In this document: positions 1-7,658 of the stretch, piece by piece
Numbering within the stretch: the stretch's first letter is position 1
Layout: every line of letters starts with the position of its first letter
Source of the DNA: Chloroflexota bacterium
Lineage (GTDB): Bacteria > Chloroflexota > Anaerolineae > Caldilineales > Caldilineaceae
Length of the DNA: 62,300 nt
Direction: 5' to 3'
NCBI GenBank assembly: GCA_016861025.1
Contig: BOKO01000030.1
Coordinates: 1-62,300, forward strand
Translations under genes and position numbers: made by a program
Notes under the pieces: generated by a model
Told to the model about the DNA's origin: nothing
Seen by the model: only the letters and a program-made list of their open reading frames with translations
Database searches by the model: none

Positions 1-960
1 CGTCGCCCACGCCGACCAACACGCCGTCGCCCACGCCGACCAACACGCCGTCGCCCACGCCGACCAACACGCCGTCGCCCACGCCGACCAACACGCCGTC
101 GCCCACGCCGACCAACACGCCGTCGCCAACGAGCACAGAATCAACCATACCAGGCGGTGATGGAACGCCAGAAACCATTACCCCGACAGCGCTGACAGAA
201 ACGCCTGTGTCGCCGACGCCGACCAACACACCAACGCCTGTGCCGCCGACGCCGACCAACACACCAACGCCTGTGCCGCCGACGCCGACCAACACACCAA
301 CGCCTGTGCCGCCGACGCCGACCAACACGCCCCACGCCTGTGTCGCCGACGCCGACCAACACGCCCACGCCTGTGTCGCCGACGCCGACCAACACGCCAA
401 CGCCTATGCCGCCGACGCCGACCAACACGCCCACGCCTGTGTCGCCGACGCCGACCAACACTTCAACGTCTGTGCCGCCGACGCCGACCAACACGCCCAC
501 GCCCGTGTCGCCGACGCCGACCAACACTTCAACGTCTGTGCCGCCGACGCCGACCAACACGCCCACGCCCGTGTCGCCGACGCCGACCAACACACCAACG
601 TCTATGCCGCCGACGCCGACAAATACGCCTGTGCCGCCGACGCCGACGAATACGCCTGTGCCGCCGACGCCGACGAATACGCCCGTGCCGCCGACGCCGA
701 CAAATACGCCTGTGCCGCCGACGCCGACAAATACGCCTGTGCCGCCGACGCCGACGAATACGCCTGTGCCGCCGACGCCGACGAATACGCCTGTGCCGCC
801 GACGCCGACGAATACGCCTGTGCCGCCGACGCCGACGAATACGCCCGTGCCGCCGACGCCGACCAACACACCAACGCCCGTGCCGCCGACGCCGACGAAT
901 ACGCCTGTGCCGCCGACGCCGACGAATACGCCTGTGCCGCCGACGCCGACGAATACACCC
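1..960. repeat. Tandem repeats of 24, 33 and 27 bp coding for PTPTNTP units
   Basis: About five exact copies of a 24-bp unit (SPTPTNTP) fill 1-125. Units of 33 bp (PTPTNTPTPVP type) fill about 207-600. A near-perfect 27-bp unit (TNTPVPPTP) fills about 604-960. Unit length changes between blocks and is always a multiple of three, so expansion and contraction preserve the frame. The single-base shift at 330-333 is the exception. Confidence 0.9.
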
Positions 961-1164
961 ACCCCTCCACCGACGCGTATTCCGCCGTCAATTACACTGG
1001 TGCCGACCGCAATTCCTACGGCGACATTAGATCCGGCCCGATGGACGCCGATCATCGGCCCGACGCCTACGGCACAGCCAGAGGCCGCTATCCAGCAATC
1101 AAAGTGGATGTCGAATGTCAGCGCGCGCTCGGGAATAACCTACGCTGCACTATCCCCATTGTGA
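1..1164 (+). CDS. PT-repeat surface/linker protein, 3' part, apparent frameshift
   Basis: This is the C-terminal part of a protein that starts outside the window. From base 3 one frame reads SPTPTNTP repeats, a short non-repeat stretch (ESTIPGGDGTPETITPTA), then PVPPTPTNTPT repeats. At the C-run at 330-333 this frame changes to nonsense (HACVADADQHA), and the same PTPTNTP pattern continues in the next frame to a unique tail (LDPARWTPIIGPTPTAQPEA...) and a stop at 1162-1164. One extra C at 330-333 explains the shift. Such Pro/Thr-rich low-complexity stretches are typical of cell-wall or extracellular linkers in Chloroflexota and Actinomycetota. No catalytic domain is visible. The shift may be a real mutation, phase variation or an assembly error in the repeats, and the bases alone cannot decide. 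Confidence 0.7.
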
Positions 1165-1238
1165 GAAGTGTTTGATCATCTGGCAAAATGTTCGGTGATC
1201 ATTAGATATTGGGGCGCCAACAATCGAAGGGATAGTGT

Positions 1239-2903
1239 ATGACGAAGTATATATTTGTGACAGGCGGCGTTGTGTCAGGGCTTGGTAAAGGCGTCACCGT
1301 CGCTTCTTTGGGGACAATTCTCAAAGCGCGCGGGGTGCAGGTTGCGACGATGAAACTCGATCCCTACCTGAACGTCGATCCAGGAACGATGTCCCCCTAT
1401 CAACATGGAGAAGTGTTTGTCACAGAGGATGGCGCAGAGACAGATCTCGATCTTGGCCATTACGAACGGTTCGTCGATGTCAACCTTTCCAAAGTCAGCA
1501 ACATTACAAGCGGTCAGATTTATACGTCGGTTCTGAGCCAGGAACGCCGCGGCGACTATCTGGGCGGCACAATTCAGGTCATTCCGCATGTGACGAACGA
1601 AATCAAACGGCGGATCGGCCTGGCTGCGCGCGTGGCGCAAGCCGATGTGCTGATTGTGGAGATCGGCGGGACAGTTGGCGACATCGAAGGGTTGCCATTT
1701 CTCGAGGCGATTCGACAGATGCGTAAAGATGTTGGCCGCGCCAACACAATGTACGTGCACGTGACCTGGCTGCCATACCTCGCCGCCAGCAAGGAACTCA
1801 AGACCAAACCCACGCAACACAGCGTGCGCGAATTGCGCGGCATCGGCATCACACCCGATGTCGTTGTACTGCGCAGCGATCATCCGGTCGACGACGACGT
1901 AATCGTCAAAACGGCGCTCTTCTGCGATGTGGATCGCGAGGCTGTGGTTCCGTTGGTGACAGCGGATACGATCTATGCTGTGCCTCTCAGTCTGGAAGAA
2001 CACGGTCTCGGCGTCTGGACCATGCAACGCCTCGGTCTGACCGAACGACAGCCGGCCGCGGCGACGCTGGCTGGTTGGCGTAAGTTCGTGGAATCTCTAC
2101 GGCGTGAAAAACCTGTGTTGCGCATTGCTCTGGCAGGGAAATATGTGGAGCTGGAAGATTCATACCTGAGCGTCAAAGAGGCGTTGATCCATGCAGGGCT
2201 GGCGGCAGGGTGGGATATTGATATTGTCTGGATCAACTCGGAAGATCTGGAGAAAGGTCGCGAGATTAACCGTTTGCTGGAAGCGGACGGCGTCGTTGTG
2301 CCGGGTGGATTTGGGTATCGAGGCATCGAGGGCAAAATCATCGCAGCGCGCATCGCTCGCGAAAACAAAATTCCCTATCTTGGGCTTTGTCTTGGCATGC
2401 AGGTGATGTGCATCGAGTTTGCACGACACATTTTCCAAAGCGACGAGCCGAACAGCACAGAATTCGACATCAGCACCAAATATCCAATCATCGATTTGAT
2501 GCCCGATCAGCGCGATATTGCGGATATGGGCGGCACCATGCGTCTCGGCGTGTACGATTGCCAGTTGACGCCTGGCACACACGCCTTCGAAGCCTACTCA
2601 ATCGCTGGCAGCGGACCAATTGTCCAGGAGCGCCACCGGCATCGCTTTGAATTCAACAACGCCTATCGCACCGATATGACGACGCATGGCATGGTCTTCA
2701 GCGGCATGTCGCCCGATGGCCGTCTTGTCGAGATCGCTGAACTGCGCGACCATCCCTTCATGGTCGGCAGCCAGTTTCATCCAGAATTTAAGAGCCGCCC
2801 CAACAAACCGCACCCTCTCTTTTCTGCGTTCATTCGCGCAGCAGAAAAGCATCATCAAGAACGACAGTTGCAAAGCATGAGAGTACAATCCAATCAAGCG
2901 TGA
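1239..2903 (+). CDS. pyrG: CTP synthase
   Basis: Makes CTP from UTP, ATP and glutamine, the last step of de novo pyrimidine nucleotide synthesis, in the cytoplasm. The 554-residue product has the usual family length. The N-terminal amidoligase domain starts MTKYIFVTGGVVSGLGKG with the P-loop-like GLGKG, followed by KLDPYLNVDPGTMSPYQHGE and DLDLGHYERF. The C-terminal class I glutamine amidotransferase has GGFGYRG, the nucleophile elbow GLCLGMQ (Cys384) and the His-Glu pair in HPEFKSRP. The ATG at 1239 has a purine-rich site (GAAGGG) upstream. It is followed by its own intergenic region and yebC, so it is probably monocistronic. No CTP-attenuation leader is obvious. Confidence 0.97.
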   Translation: MTKYIFVTGGVVSGLGKGVTVASLGTILKARGVQVATMKLDPYLNVDPGTMSPYQHGEVFVTEDGAETDLDLGHYERFVDVNLSKVSNITSGQIYTSVLSQERRGDYLGGTIQVIPHVTNEIKRRIGLAARVAQADVLIVEIGGTVGDIEGLPFLEAIRQMRKDVGRANTMYVHVTWLPYLAASKELKTKPTQHSVRELRGIGITPDVVVLRSDHPVDDDVIVKTALFCDVDREAVVPLVTADTIYAVPLSLEEHGLGVWTMQRLGLTERQPAAATLAGWRKFVESLRREKPVLRIALAGKYVELEDSYLSVKEALIHAGLAAGWDIDIVWINSEDLEKGREINRLLEADGVVVPGGFGYRGIEGKIIAARIARENKIPYLGLCLGMQVMCIEFARHIFQSDEPNSTEFDISTKYPIIDLMPDQRDIADMGGTMRLGVYDCQLTPGTHAFEAYSIAGSGPIVQERHRHRFEFNNAYRTDMTTHGMVFSGMSPDGRLVEIAELRDHPFMVGSQFHPEFKSRPNKPHPLFSAFIRAAEKHHQERQLQSMRVQSNQA

Positions 2904-2916
2904 TGCTCGCCAACGG

Positions 2917-2945
2917 TTGTCGAAGTCTGGATTTTGTGCCATACT
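2917..2945 (+). promoter_or_regulatory. Candidate promoter for yebC
   Basis: TTGTCG (2917-2922), a 17-nt spacer and CATACT (2940-2945) match the sigma70-type pattern moderately. The position about 120 bp before yebC is reasonable. This rests on pattern matching only. Confidence 0.35.
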
Positions 2946-3064
2946 ATTGAACAAAGATAACCATAATCAATGGTCGATGCGCTCAATGACAATCCGTAGT
3001 TCGCCTTGTCAGATAGAAGCTATTTGAACGCGGACGACGTTTGGGCATAGAAAAGGAGGTAGTC

Positions 3065-3832
3065 ATGTCGGGACATTCAAAATGGTCCACCATTAAGCGC
3101 AAAAAAGGAGCGGCGGACGCAGCGCGCGGCAAGCTCTTTACACGTCTGGCGCGAGAAATTCAGGTCGCTGCGCGCAACGGCGCAGACCCGACAAGCAACT
3201 TTACGCTGCGCCTGGCAATTGAACGTGCACGCGCCGAGAATATGCCCAAAGAAAATATCGAACGAGCGATTCGTCGCGGGGCGGGGTTGGAAAAAGATGG
3301 CGTCGAGATCGAGACCATCGTTTATGAAGGATACGGACCTCACGGCATCGCCATGTTGGTGGAATGCCTGACCGATAATCGCAACCGCACGATCTCAGAA
3401 GTGCGACGCGTCTTTACAAAGGCTAACGGCGCTTTGGGCGAGCCAGGGTCTGTTGCGTGGCAGTTCACAGAAAAAGGATATATTGTGTTCAACCGCACCG
3501 ACGATGACGGCGATGCAATCGATCTTGACCCCGACGAATTGTTTATGGCTGCAATCGAGAGCGGCGCCGACGACGTCGAAATCTCTGACGACGCTGTAGA
3601 AATTTACACCGAACGCACCAGCTTTGCACAGGTCAGCCAGGCATTAGAGGACCTCGGCTATCACGCCTCACAGGCCGAGTTGCTGATGAAACCAAACACG
3701 ACGATTGAGCTCGGCGCTGAAGAAGCTGCATCGGTGCTTAACTTGATTGAAGCGCTGGAAGAGCTGGACGACGTGAACAAGGTTTACCACAATATGGAGC
3801 TGACAGAAGAGATGGTGGCGCAGTACGCATAA
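3065..3832 (+). CDS. yebC: YebC/PmpR family protein
   Basis: A 255-residue YebC/TACO1 family protein. The start MSGHSKWSTIKRKKGAADAARGK is the diagnostic N-terminus, and the ATG at 3065 sits behind a strong AAAAGGAGGT site, so an upstream in-frame start at 3041 was rejected. The body has the usual three-domain pattern: an N-terminal helical part, MPKENIERAI, then YEGYGPHG and LTDNRNRT, with an acidic C-terminal half. The family has been reported both as a DNA-binding regulator (PmpR) and as a ribosome-associated factor easing stalled translation. In many bacteria it sits next to ruvC, as here. An intrinsic terminator follows directly, so ruvC is probably transcribed separately or by read-through. 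Confidence 0.95.
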   Translation: MSGHSKWSTIKRKKGAADAARGKLFTRLAREIQVAARNGADPTSNFTLRLAIERARAENMPKENIERAIRRGAGLEKDGVEIETIVYEGYGPHGIAMLVECLTDNRNRTISEVRRVFTKANGALGEPGSVAWQFTEKGYIVFNRTDDDGDAIDLDPDELFMAAIESGADDVEISDDAVEIYTERTSFAQVSQALEDLGYHASQAELLMKPNTTIELGAEEAASVLNLIEALEELDDVNKVYHNMELTEEMVAQYA

Positions 3833-3855
3833 CCACTGGTCAGACATGACGGGCA

Positions 3856-3891
3856 AGGGTGACCGATGTCTTGTTCGGTCACCCTTTTTTT
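3856..3891 (+). terminator. Intrinsic terminator after yebC
   Basis: A perfect 11-bp stem (AGGGTGACCGA at 3856-3866 pairing with 3875-3885) with an 8-nt loop is followed by a run of T (3886-3891). It lies between the yebC stop and the chosen ruvC start. Confidence 0.9.
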
Positions 3892-3952
3892 GTTGGGTTC
3901 TGTTTTGCTCTCAACTGAGCAGAAAGCAGCCCGTCGACAAGGATGCAAGCAA

Positions 3953-4459
3953 ATGAGTGAAGGAATGACACGCACTGTTCTGGGCGTTGATCCAGGCACG
4001 GCAATCACAGGGTATGGCATCGTCGGCGAAACAGAACACGGCGAGTTTGTGCTTCTCGCCTGTGGTGTGATCCGCACCGCCGCCGGTGAACCAATGCATC
4101 TGCGCCTACTCGAACTTTTCCAGGATGTGCAGGCATTGTTGAATGAATTTCAACCCGATGAAGTTGCTGTCGAAAAATTATTTTTCGGGCGCAACGTCAC
4201 CACCGCCATTTCGGTCGGACAGGCGCGCGGGGCCGTGCTTTTGGCTGCTGCCCTGGCCGGTCTCAATGTCGTCGAGTACACGCCCGCTGAAGTAAAACAG
4301 GCTGTCGCCGGCTATGGCAACGCCGACAAATCTCAGGTGCAACAAATGGTGAAGCGTTTACTCAACCTCGATCAGGCGCCCAGCCCAGACGACGCAGCCG
4401 ACGGCGTCGCCATCGCTATCTGCCATCTTCAAACGGTCAATTACAACGCCCGAACGTGA
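3953..4459 (+). CDS. ruvC: Holliday junction resolvase RuvC
   Basis: Endonuclease that cuts Holliday junctions symmetrically with RuvAB during recombinational repair. The 168-residue product is near the usual 173. Acidic active-site residues are visible in VLGVDPGTAITGYG (first Asp), VAVEKLFFGRN (Glu) and PDDAADGVAIAICH (paired Asp). I chose the ATG at 3953 (MSEGMTRTVLG) because AAGGA lies about 9 nt upstream. A longer form from 3866 would run through the yebC terminator and add non-conserved residues. A regulator gene separates it from ruvA, and ruvB is not in the window. Confidence 0.94.
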   Translation: MSEGMTRTVLGVDPGTAITGYGIVGETEHGEFVLLACGVIRTAAGEPMHLRLLELFQDVQALLNEFQPDEVAVEKLFFGRNVTTAISVGQARGAVLLAAALAGLNVVEYTPAEVKQAVAGYGNADKSQVQQMVKRLLNLDQAPSPDDAADGVAIAICHLQTVNYNART

Positions 4460-4716
4460 GTTTCCAACAAATGATGTACCGCCTCACAATTTTTTTCGGC
4501 TTTTGGCGAAGGATTTGGCCCCTTTTCTACGATTATAATTAGGACACAGGCACAGCAGCGAAATTCCAGCCTGTCGATGTCAACTATATACAGCAACGTA
4601 TGGCTGGTCATCCTTTGAGGGGCAACTTGCTAGAAACATCGAGATGCTTTGATAGTAGTGGCGCACTGTCCGGGGTTGATCTCGGTCAGATGCAATTGTG
4701 TTTGCAACCAGATTGA

Positions 4717-5484
4717 ATGACGACAATGATAATTCCAATTATGACCAACCCTAGCTTGCTTCAATCAGCGGTATCACCCAGCAACATCTCGGTTCTTGTT
4801 GTCGATGACGAAGAGCCGCTGCGCCATTTGCTTCAGGTCTCATTGCAACGCCAGGGATATACAGTAGCGGTGGCGCGCAATGGACGCGAGGCTCTAGATG
4901 TGGTGGCTTCTCGCAAAATCGATCTGGTGCTGCTCGACATCATGATGCCAGAAATGGATGGATTTACAGCCTGCGCCGAACTGCGCAAGCGCACCGACAT
5001 CCCGGTCGTCATGCTGACTGCACTGAACCGACCAGACGATATTGTGCATGGCTTTAACTTGGGCGCAGATGATTACATCACCAAACCCTTCACCTTCCGC
5101 GAGGTTGAGGTGCGCCTGCAAGCGATTTTGCGTCGCGTCTACTGGAGCCAGGAACGTCCAGACCCCTCCATCCTGGTGGGCAACGAGATTGTTCTCGACG
5201 ACGAACGACATGAGGTTGTCGTGCGCGGTGAGCCTGTGCACCTCACACCAATCGAGTATCAATTGCTGCGTTTTTTGATGACGCAACCCAACCGACCGGT
5301 CAGCAAAGACATGCTCTTCCAGCAGGTTTGGGGATACGATCTGGTGGGCGGCACCAATCTTGTCGAGGTTGCCGTGCGTCGGCTGCGCGAAAAAATTGAA
5401 CGAGACCCATCTCAGCCTGTATACTTACTGACAGTTCGGGGCGCTGGCTACAAATTCAACACCGAAAGGCTGCATCCAAGCTGA
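4717..5484 (+). CDS. Orphan OmpR/PhoB-family response regulator
   Basis: A 255-residue two-component regulator. The receiver domain (about residues 24-140) has the acidic pair VVDDEE, the phospho-acceptor Asp74 in LVLLDIMMPEMDG, the Thr of VVMLTAL and Lys in DYITKPFTFREVEVR. A winged-helix DNA-binding domain follows (about 160-250), ending in VEVAVRRLREKIERDP and LLTVRGAGYKF. A non-conserved 20-residue N-terminus precedes the receiver, so translation could start further in. No histidine kinase is adjacent, and it sits alone between ruvC and ruvA, so its partner and targets are unknown. The 257-bp upstream gap holds a good TATAAT (4534-4539) but no convincing -35 box. Confidence 0.93.
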   Translation: MTTMIIPIMTNPSLLQSAVSPSNISVLVVDDEEPLRHLLQVSLQRQGYTVAVARNGREALDVVASRKIDLVLLDIMMPEMDGFTACAELRKRTDIPVVMLTALNRPDDIVHGFNLGADDYITKPFTFREVEVRLQAILRRVYWSQERPDPSILVGNEIVLDDERHEVVVRGEPVHLTPIEYQLLRFLMTQPNRPVSKDMLFQQVWGYDLVGGTNLVEVAVRRLREKIERDPSQPVYLLTVRGAGYKFNTERLHPS

Positions 5485-5552
5485 TCGGTCAACTACTGCG
5501 CAACCTGGCGCAATCGCCTGCATTGTCAGCACCGGACAGGTGACCCATTCTC

Positions 5553-6143
5553 ATGATGCGGACTGTACGGGGAAGTGTAATTGCCAGGCAGAAGGATGCG
5601 TTGGTTGTCGATGTTGGCAGCCCCCTTGGCGGAATTGGCTTCAAAATTCATGTCCCCGAACCGACAGCAGCGCGTTACCCGGAGAGCGCTGCTGTCTCGT
5701 TGCACACTTACTTGCAGGTGCGCGAGGATGCGCTCACCCTGTTCGGATTTGAGACCGAAGACGAGTTGTCGGTCTTTGAGCTGTTATTAACCGTGAGCGG
5801 CGTCGGCCCCAAAGTAGCGTTGACCACACTGAGTACACTCACTCCCGATGCACTGCGACTGGCGCTGGCAAATGGCGAGCCTGCCGTGCTAGCGCGCGTC
5901 CCAGGCATCGGCAAACGCACCGCCGAAAAGATCGTGGTCGAACTCAAGGACAAGATCAAACCGCCGGCGACCGGCATCGAGGCGCTTGCTCAGCTCAGCG
6001 CTGCAGACGCCGAGGTGATCGACGCGCTCGTTGCGCTCGGCTACAGCGTCGTTGAAGCGCAACGAGCCGTTCAATCGCTGCCCAGAGAGGTGACAGAAGT
6101 TGAGGAGCGACTCAGGTTGGCGTTAAGTGGTTTTGGCGCCTGA
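5553..6143 (+). CDS. ruvA: Holliday junction branch-migration protein RuvA
   Basis: DNA-binding subunit that holds the Holliday junction while RuvB drives branch migration. The 196-residue product has the family length and three domains: an N-terminal OB-fold (MRTVRGSVIARQKDALVVDVGSPLG), tandem helix-hairpin-helix motifs (LLTVSGVGPKVAL and LARVPGIGKRTAEKIVVELKDK) and a short C-terminal RuvB-contacting domain (VIDALVALGYSVVEAQRAV). The start could be either of two adjacent ATG codons (5553 or 5556); an AGG element lies at about 5537. It is 68 bp downstream of the response regulator. ruvB does not follow; efp does. Confidence 0.95.
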   Translation: MMRTVRGSVIARQKDALVVDVGSPLGGIGFKIHVPEPTAARYPESAAVSLHTYLQVREDALTLFGFETEDELSVFELLLTVSGVGPKVALTTLSTLTPDALRLALANGEPAVLARVPGIGKRTAEKIVVELKDKIKPPATGIEALAQLSAADAEVIDALVALGYSVVEAQRAVQSLPREVTEVEERLRLALSGFGA

Positions 6144-6233
6144 CCCGCGCAGTGGATGTTGTGATCAATTTATCATCGCAAGGATGTCATAAATTTTTGA
6201 CCATATATCCAGAATGATCGAGGAAATTTGGCA

Positions 6234-6797
6234 ATGGCGGAAGTACAAACTTTACGTAAAGGGAATATCTACGAAGAGGACGGCCATCTTTGGCGAGTTT
6301 TGGAATACCAACACATCAAAGTGGCGCGCGGCGGCGCCACGATCCGACTTAAAGTCCGCAATGTGCGGACAGGCGCAACGGTGGAGAAAACTTACAACAA
6401 CGGCACGCGCTTAAATGATGTCGAACTTGACAAATCAAATGTGCAATATTTGTACCATGACGGCGATGTTTACCATTTTATGAATACGGAGACATTCGAG
6501 CAGATCGAACTCGGCGCCGAGATCATGGAAGATGTCAAAGATTTTCTGCAAGAGAACGCTGTCGTCAGCATGGAGAGCTATGAAGGAGAGCCGCTCTCAC
6601 TCAAACTACCCACCGCTGTTGACCTGCGCGTGGTGTGGGCCGAAGCAGCCATTCAAGGCGACACCGCCAATGCGCCGACCAAAACCATCGAACTGGAAAC
6701 TGGTCTCAAGACACAGGCGCCGATGTTTGTGCAAGAGGGCGACATCGTACGCGTTGATACGCGCGACGGTTCATATGTGACACGCGTCAAACAGTAA
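6234..6797 (+). CDS. efp: Elongation factor P with an Arg-tipped loop
   Basis: Relieves ribosome stalling at consecutive prolines. The 187-residue product has the three beta-barrel domains of EF-P. I used ATG 6234 (MAEVQTLRKGNIYEEDGHLW), which has GAGGAAA 7 nt upstream, rather than the TTG at 6228. The loop that normally reads PGKG and carries the modified Lys reads HIKVARGGATIR here. Arg32 therefore stands at the tip and the flanking Pro/Gly are replaced by Val/Ala. The rest (NVQYLYHDGDVYHFMN, LPTAVDLRVV, and a C-terminus like GDIVRVDTRDGSYVTR) is ordinary EF-P. The tip resembles that of the EfpL/YeiP paralogue more than the Lys type. No modification enzyme is nearby. Confidence 0.95.
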   Translation: MAEVQTLRKGNIYEEDGHLWRVLEYQHIKVARGGATIRLKVRNVRTGATVEKTYNNGTRLNDVELDKSNVQYLYHDGDVYHFMNTETFEQIELGAEIMEDVKDFLQENAVVSMESYEGEPLSLKLPTAVDLRVVWAEAAIQGDTANAPTKTIELETGLKTQAPMFVQEGDIVRVDTRDGSYVTRVKQ

Positions 6798-6870
6798 TTT
6801 AATCGACTCCGATCGATTGTTGGCGTCAGGATAACTCTCTCTTCAAAAAACTCTTGATGGCGACGACTAT

Positions 6871-6899
6871 TTGCCGAAATCCACCTGGCTCGGTATACT
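6871..6899 (+). promoter_or_regulatory. Promoter of tRNA-Thr
   Basis: TTGCCG (6871-6876), a 17-nt spacer and TATACT (6894-6899) lie 14 bp before the mature tRNA 5' end. Spacing and position fit a tRNA promoter. Confidence 0.6.
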
Positions 6900-6913
6900 A
6901 TTAAAAAGTAAGC

Positions 6914-7040
<127 letters not shown>

Positions 7041-7243
7041 TTTGCGTCTCACACAGTAGCTCCAATTGCCAGAAGGAAGATATCTGGCCGTCCTTTGAGA
7101 TTATCAAGCGTCTTTGATGGGGCCTTTCGCTCCACCACCACTCGCGCAACAGCGTCAGTGTACAAACTAGAGTAGACCGTTGCTGCAAAAGAATCGCTTG
7201 TGCTTCTTTTTCAGCCATACTGGGTGCAACACCTCTGGCGCAG

Positions 7244-7316
7244 CGCCCCCTGCAGGATTCGAACCTGCGACCCACTGCTTAGAAGGCAGTTGCGCTATCC
7301 TCTGCGCTAAGGGGGC
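7244..7316 (-). tRNA. tRNA-Arg (anticodon TCT)
   Basis: Read on the minus strand: acceptor GCCCCCT pairs with AGGGGGC, D-arm GCGCAGAGGATAGCGC, anticodon stem ACTGC/GCAGT with loop CTTCTAA (anticodon TCT, reading AGA), T-arm GCAGG-TTCGAAT-CCTGC, discriminator G, 73 nt. CCA is not encoded. It converges with tRNA-Thr. The 203 bp between the two genes (7041-7243) show nothing recognisable. Confidence 0.95.
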
Positions 7317-7658
7317 AGATGCGATGATTGTAGCGAAGCAAGACGGCTTCGTCAAACCTTCAACGAACGAGAAGGGATTCTGATTCTCGCTGCATTGATG
7401 GAGATCCGATTGTGAGTCGCTACATGGAGCGGTTCTTTGTTGTCAGCAAAGAAGGTTGGATGTCAGACTCTTTGTTGGTAGAATGTCATGGGAATTATTA
7501 TGACGTTTGCCATACTGATGTTGCGCAATGGCGTTTCCATGCAGCATCGTCGAGACGCCCTGCGACTGGCTGATAACAATTGTTATAGATCGATATACTT
7601 TTTGAGGCCTTTACGCGCCCCGGCCGACAAGGCATTGAATAGAGTGTAGGGAGGCAGA
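7317..7658. other. Intergenic region before the DUF2207 gene
   Basis: Apart from the tRNA-Arg promoter, this region holds a perfect 12-bp palindrome TAACAATTGTTA (7574-7585) next to a TATACT hexamer (7594-7599), about 60 bp before the 7659 start. They could be an operator and -10 box for the downstream gene, but no matching -35 was found. No further gene is supported. Confidence 0.4.
7327..7355 (-). promoter_or_regulatory. Promoter of tRNA-Arg
   Basis: On the minus strand TTGACG (7355-7350), a 17-nt spacer and TACAAT (7332-7327) precede the tRNA-Arg 5' end (7316) by 10 bp. This is a close match to the sigma70 consensus. Confidence 0.7.

Noticed and set aside
1..960. Possible CRISPR-like or minisatellite non-coding array
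   Set aside because: Units are adjacent without unique spacers, are multiples of three and encode PTPTNTP repeats.
1165..1238. TGATCA direct/inverted pair before pyrG as a CTP-sensing attenuator
   Set aside because: TGATCA is self-complementary and short. No C/G-run leader or terminator typical of pyrG attenuation is present.
7167..7355. Short frames overlapping tRNA-Arg (both strands)
   Set aside because: Their peptides (for example the AGSNP and GFEPATHC strings) are the usual translation of a tRNA gene.
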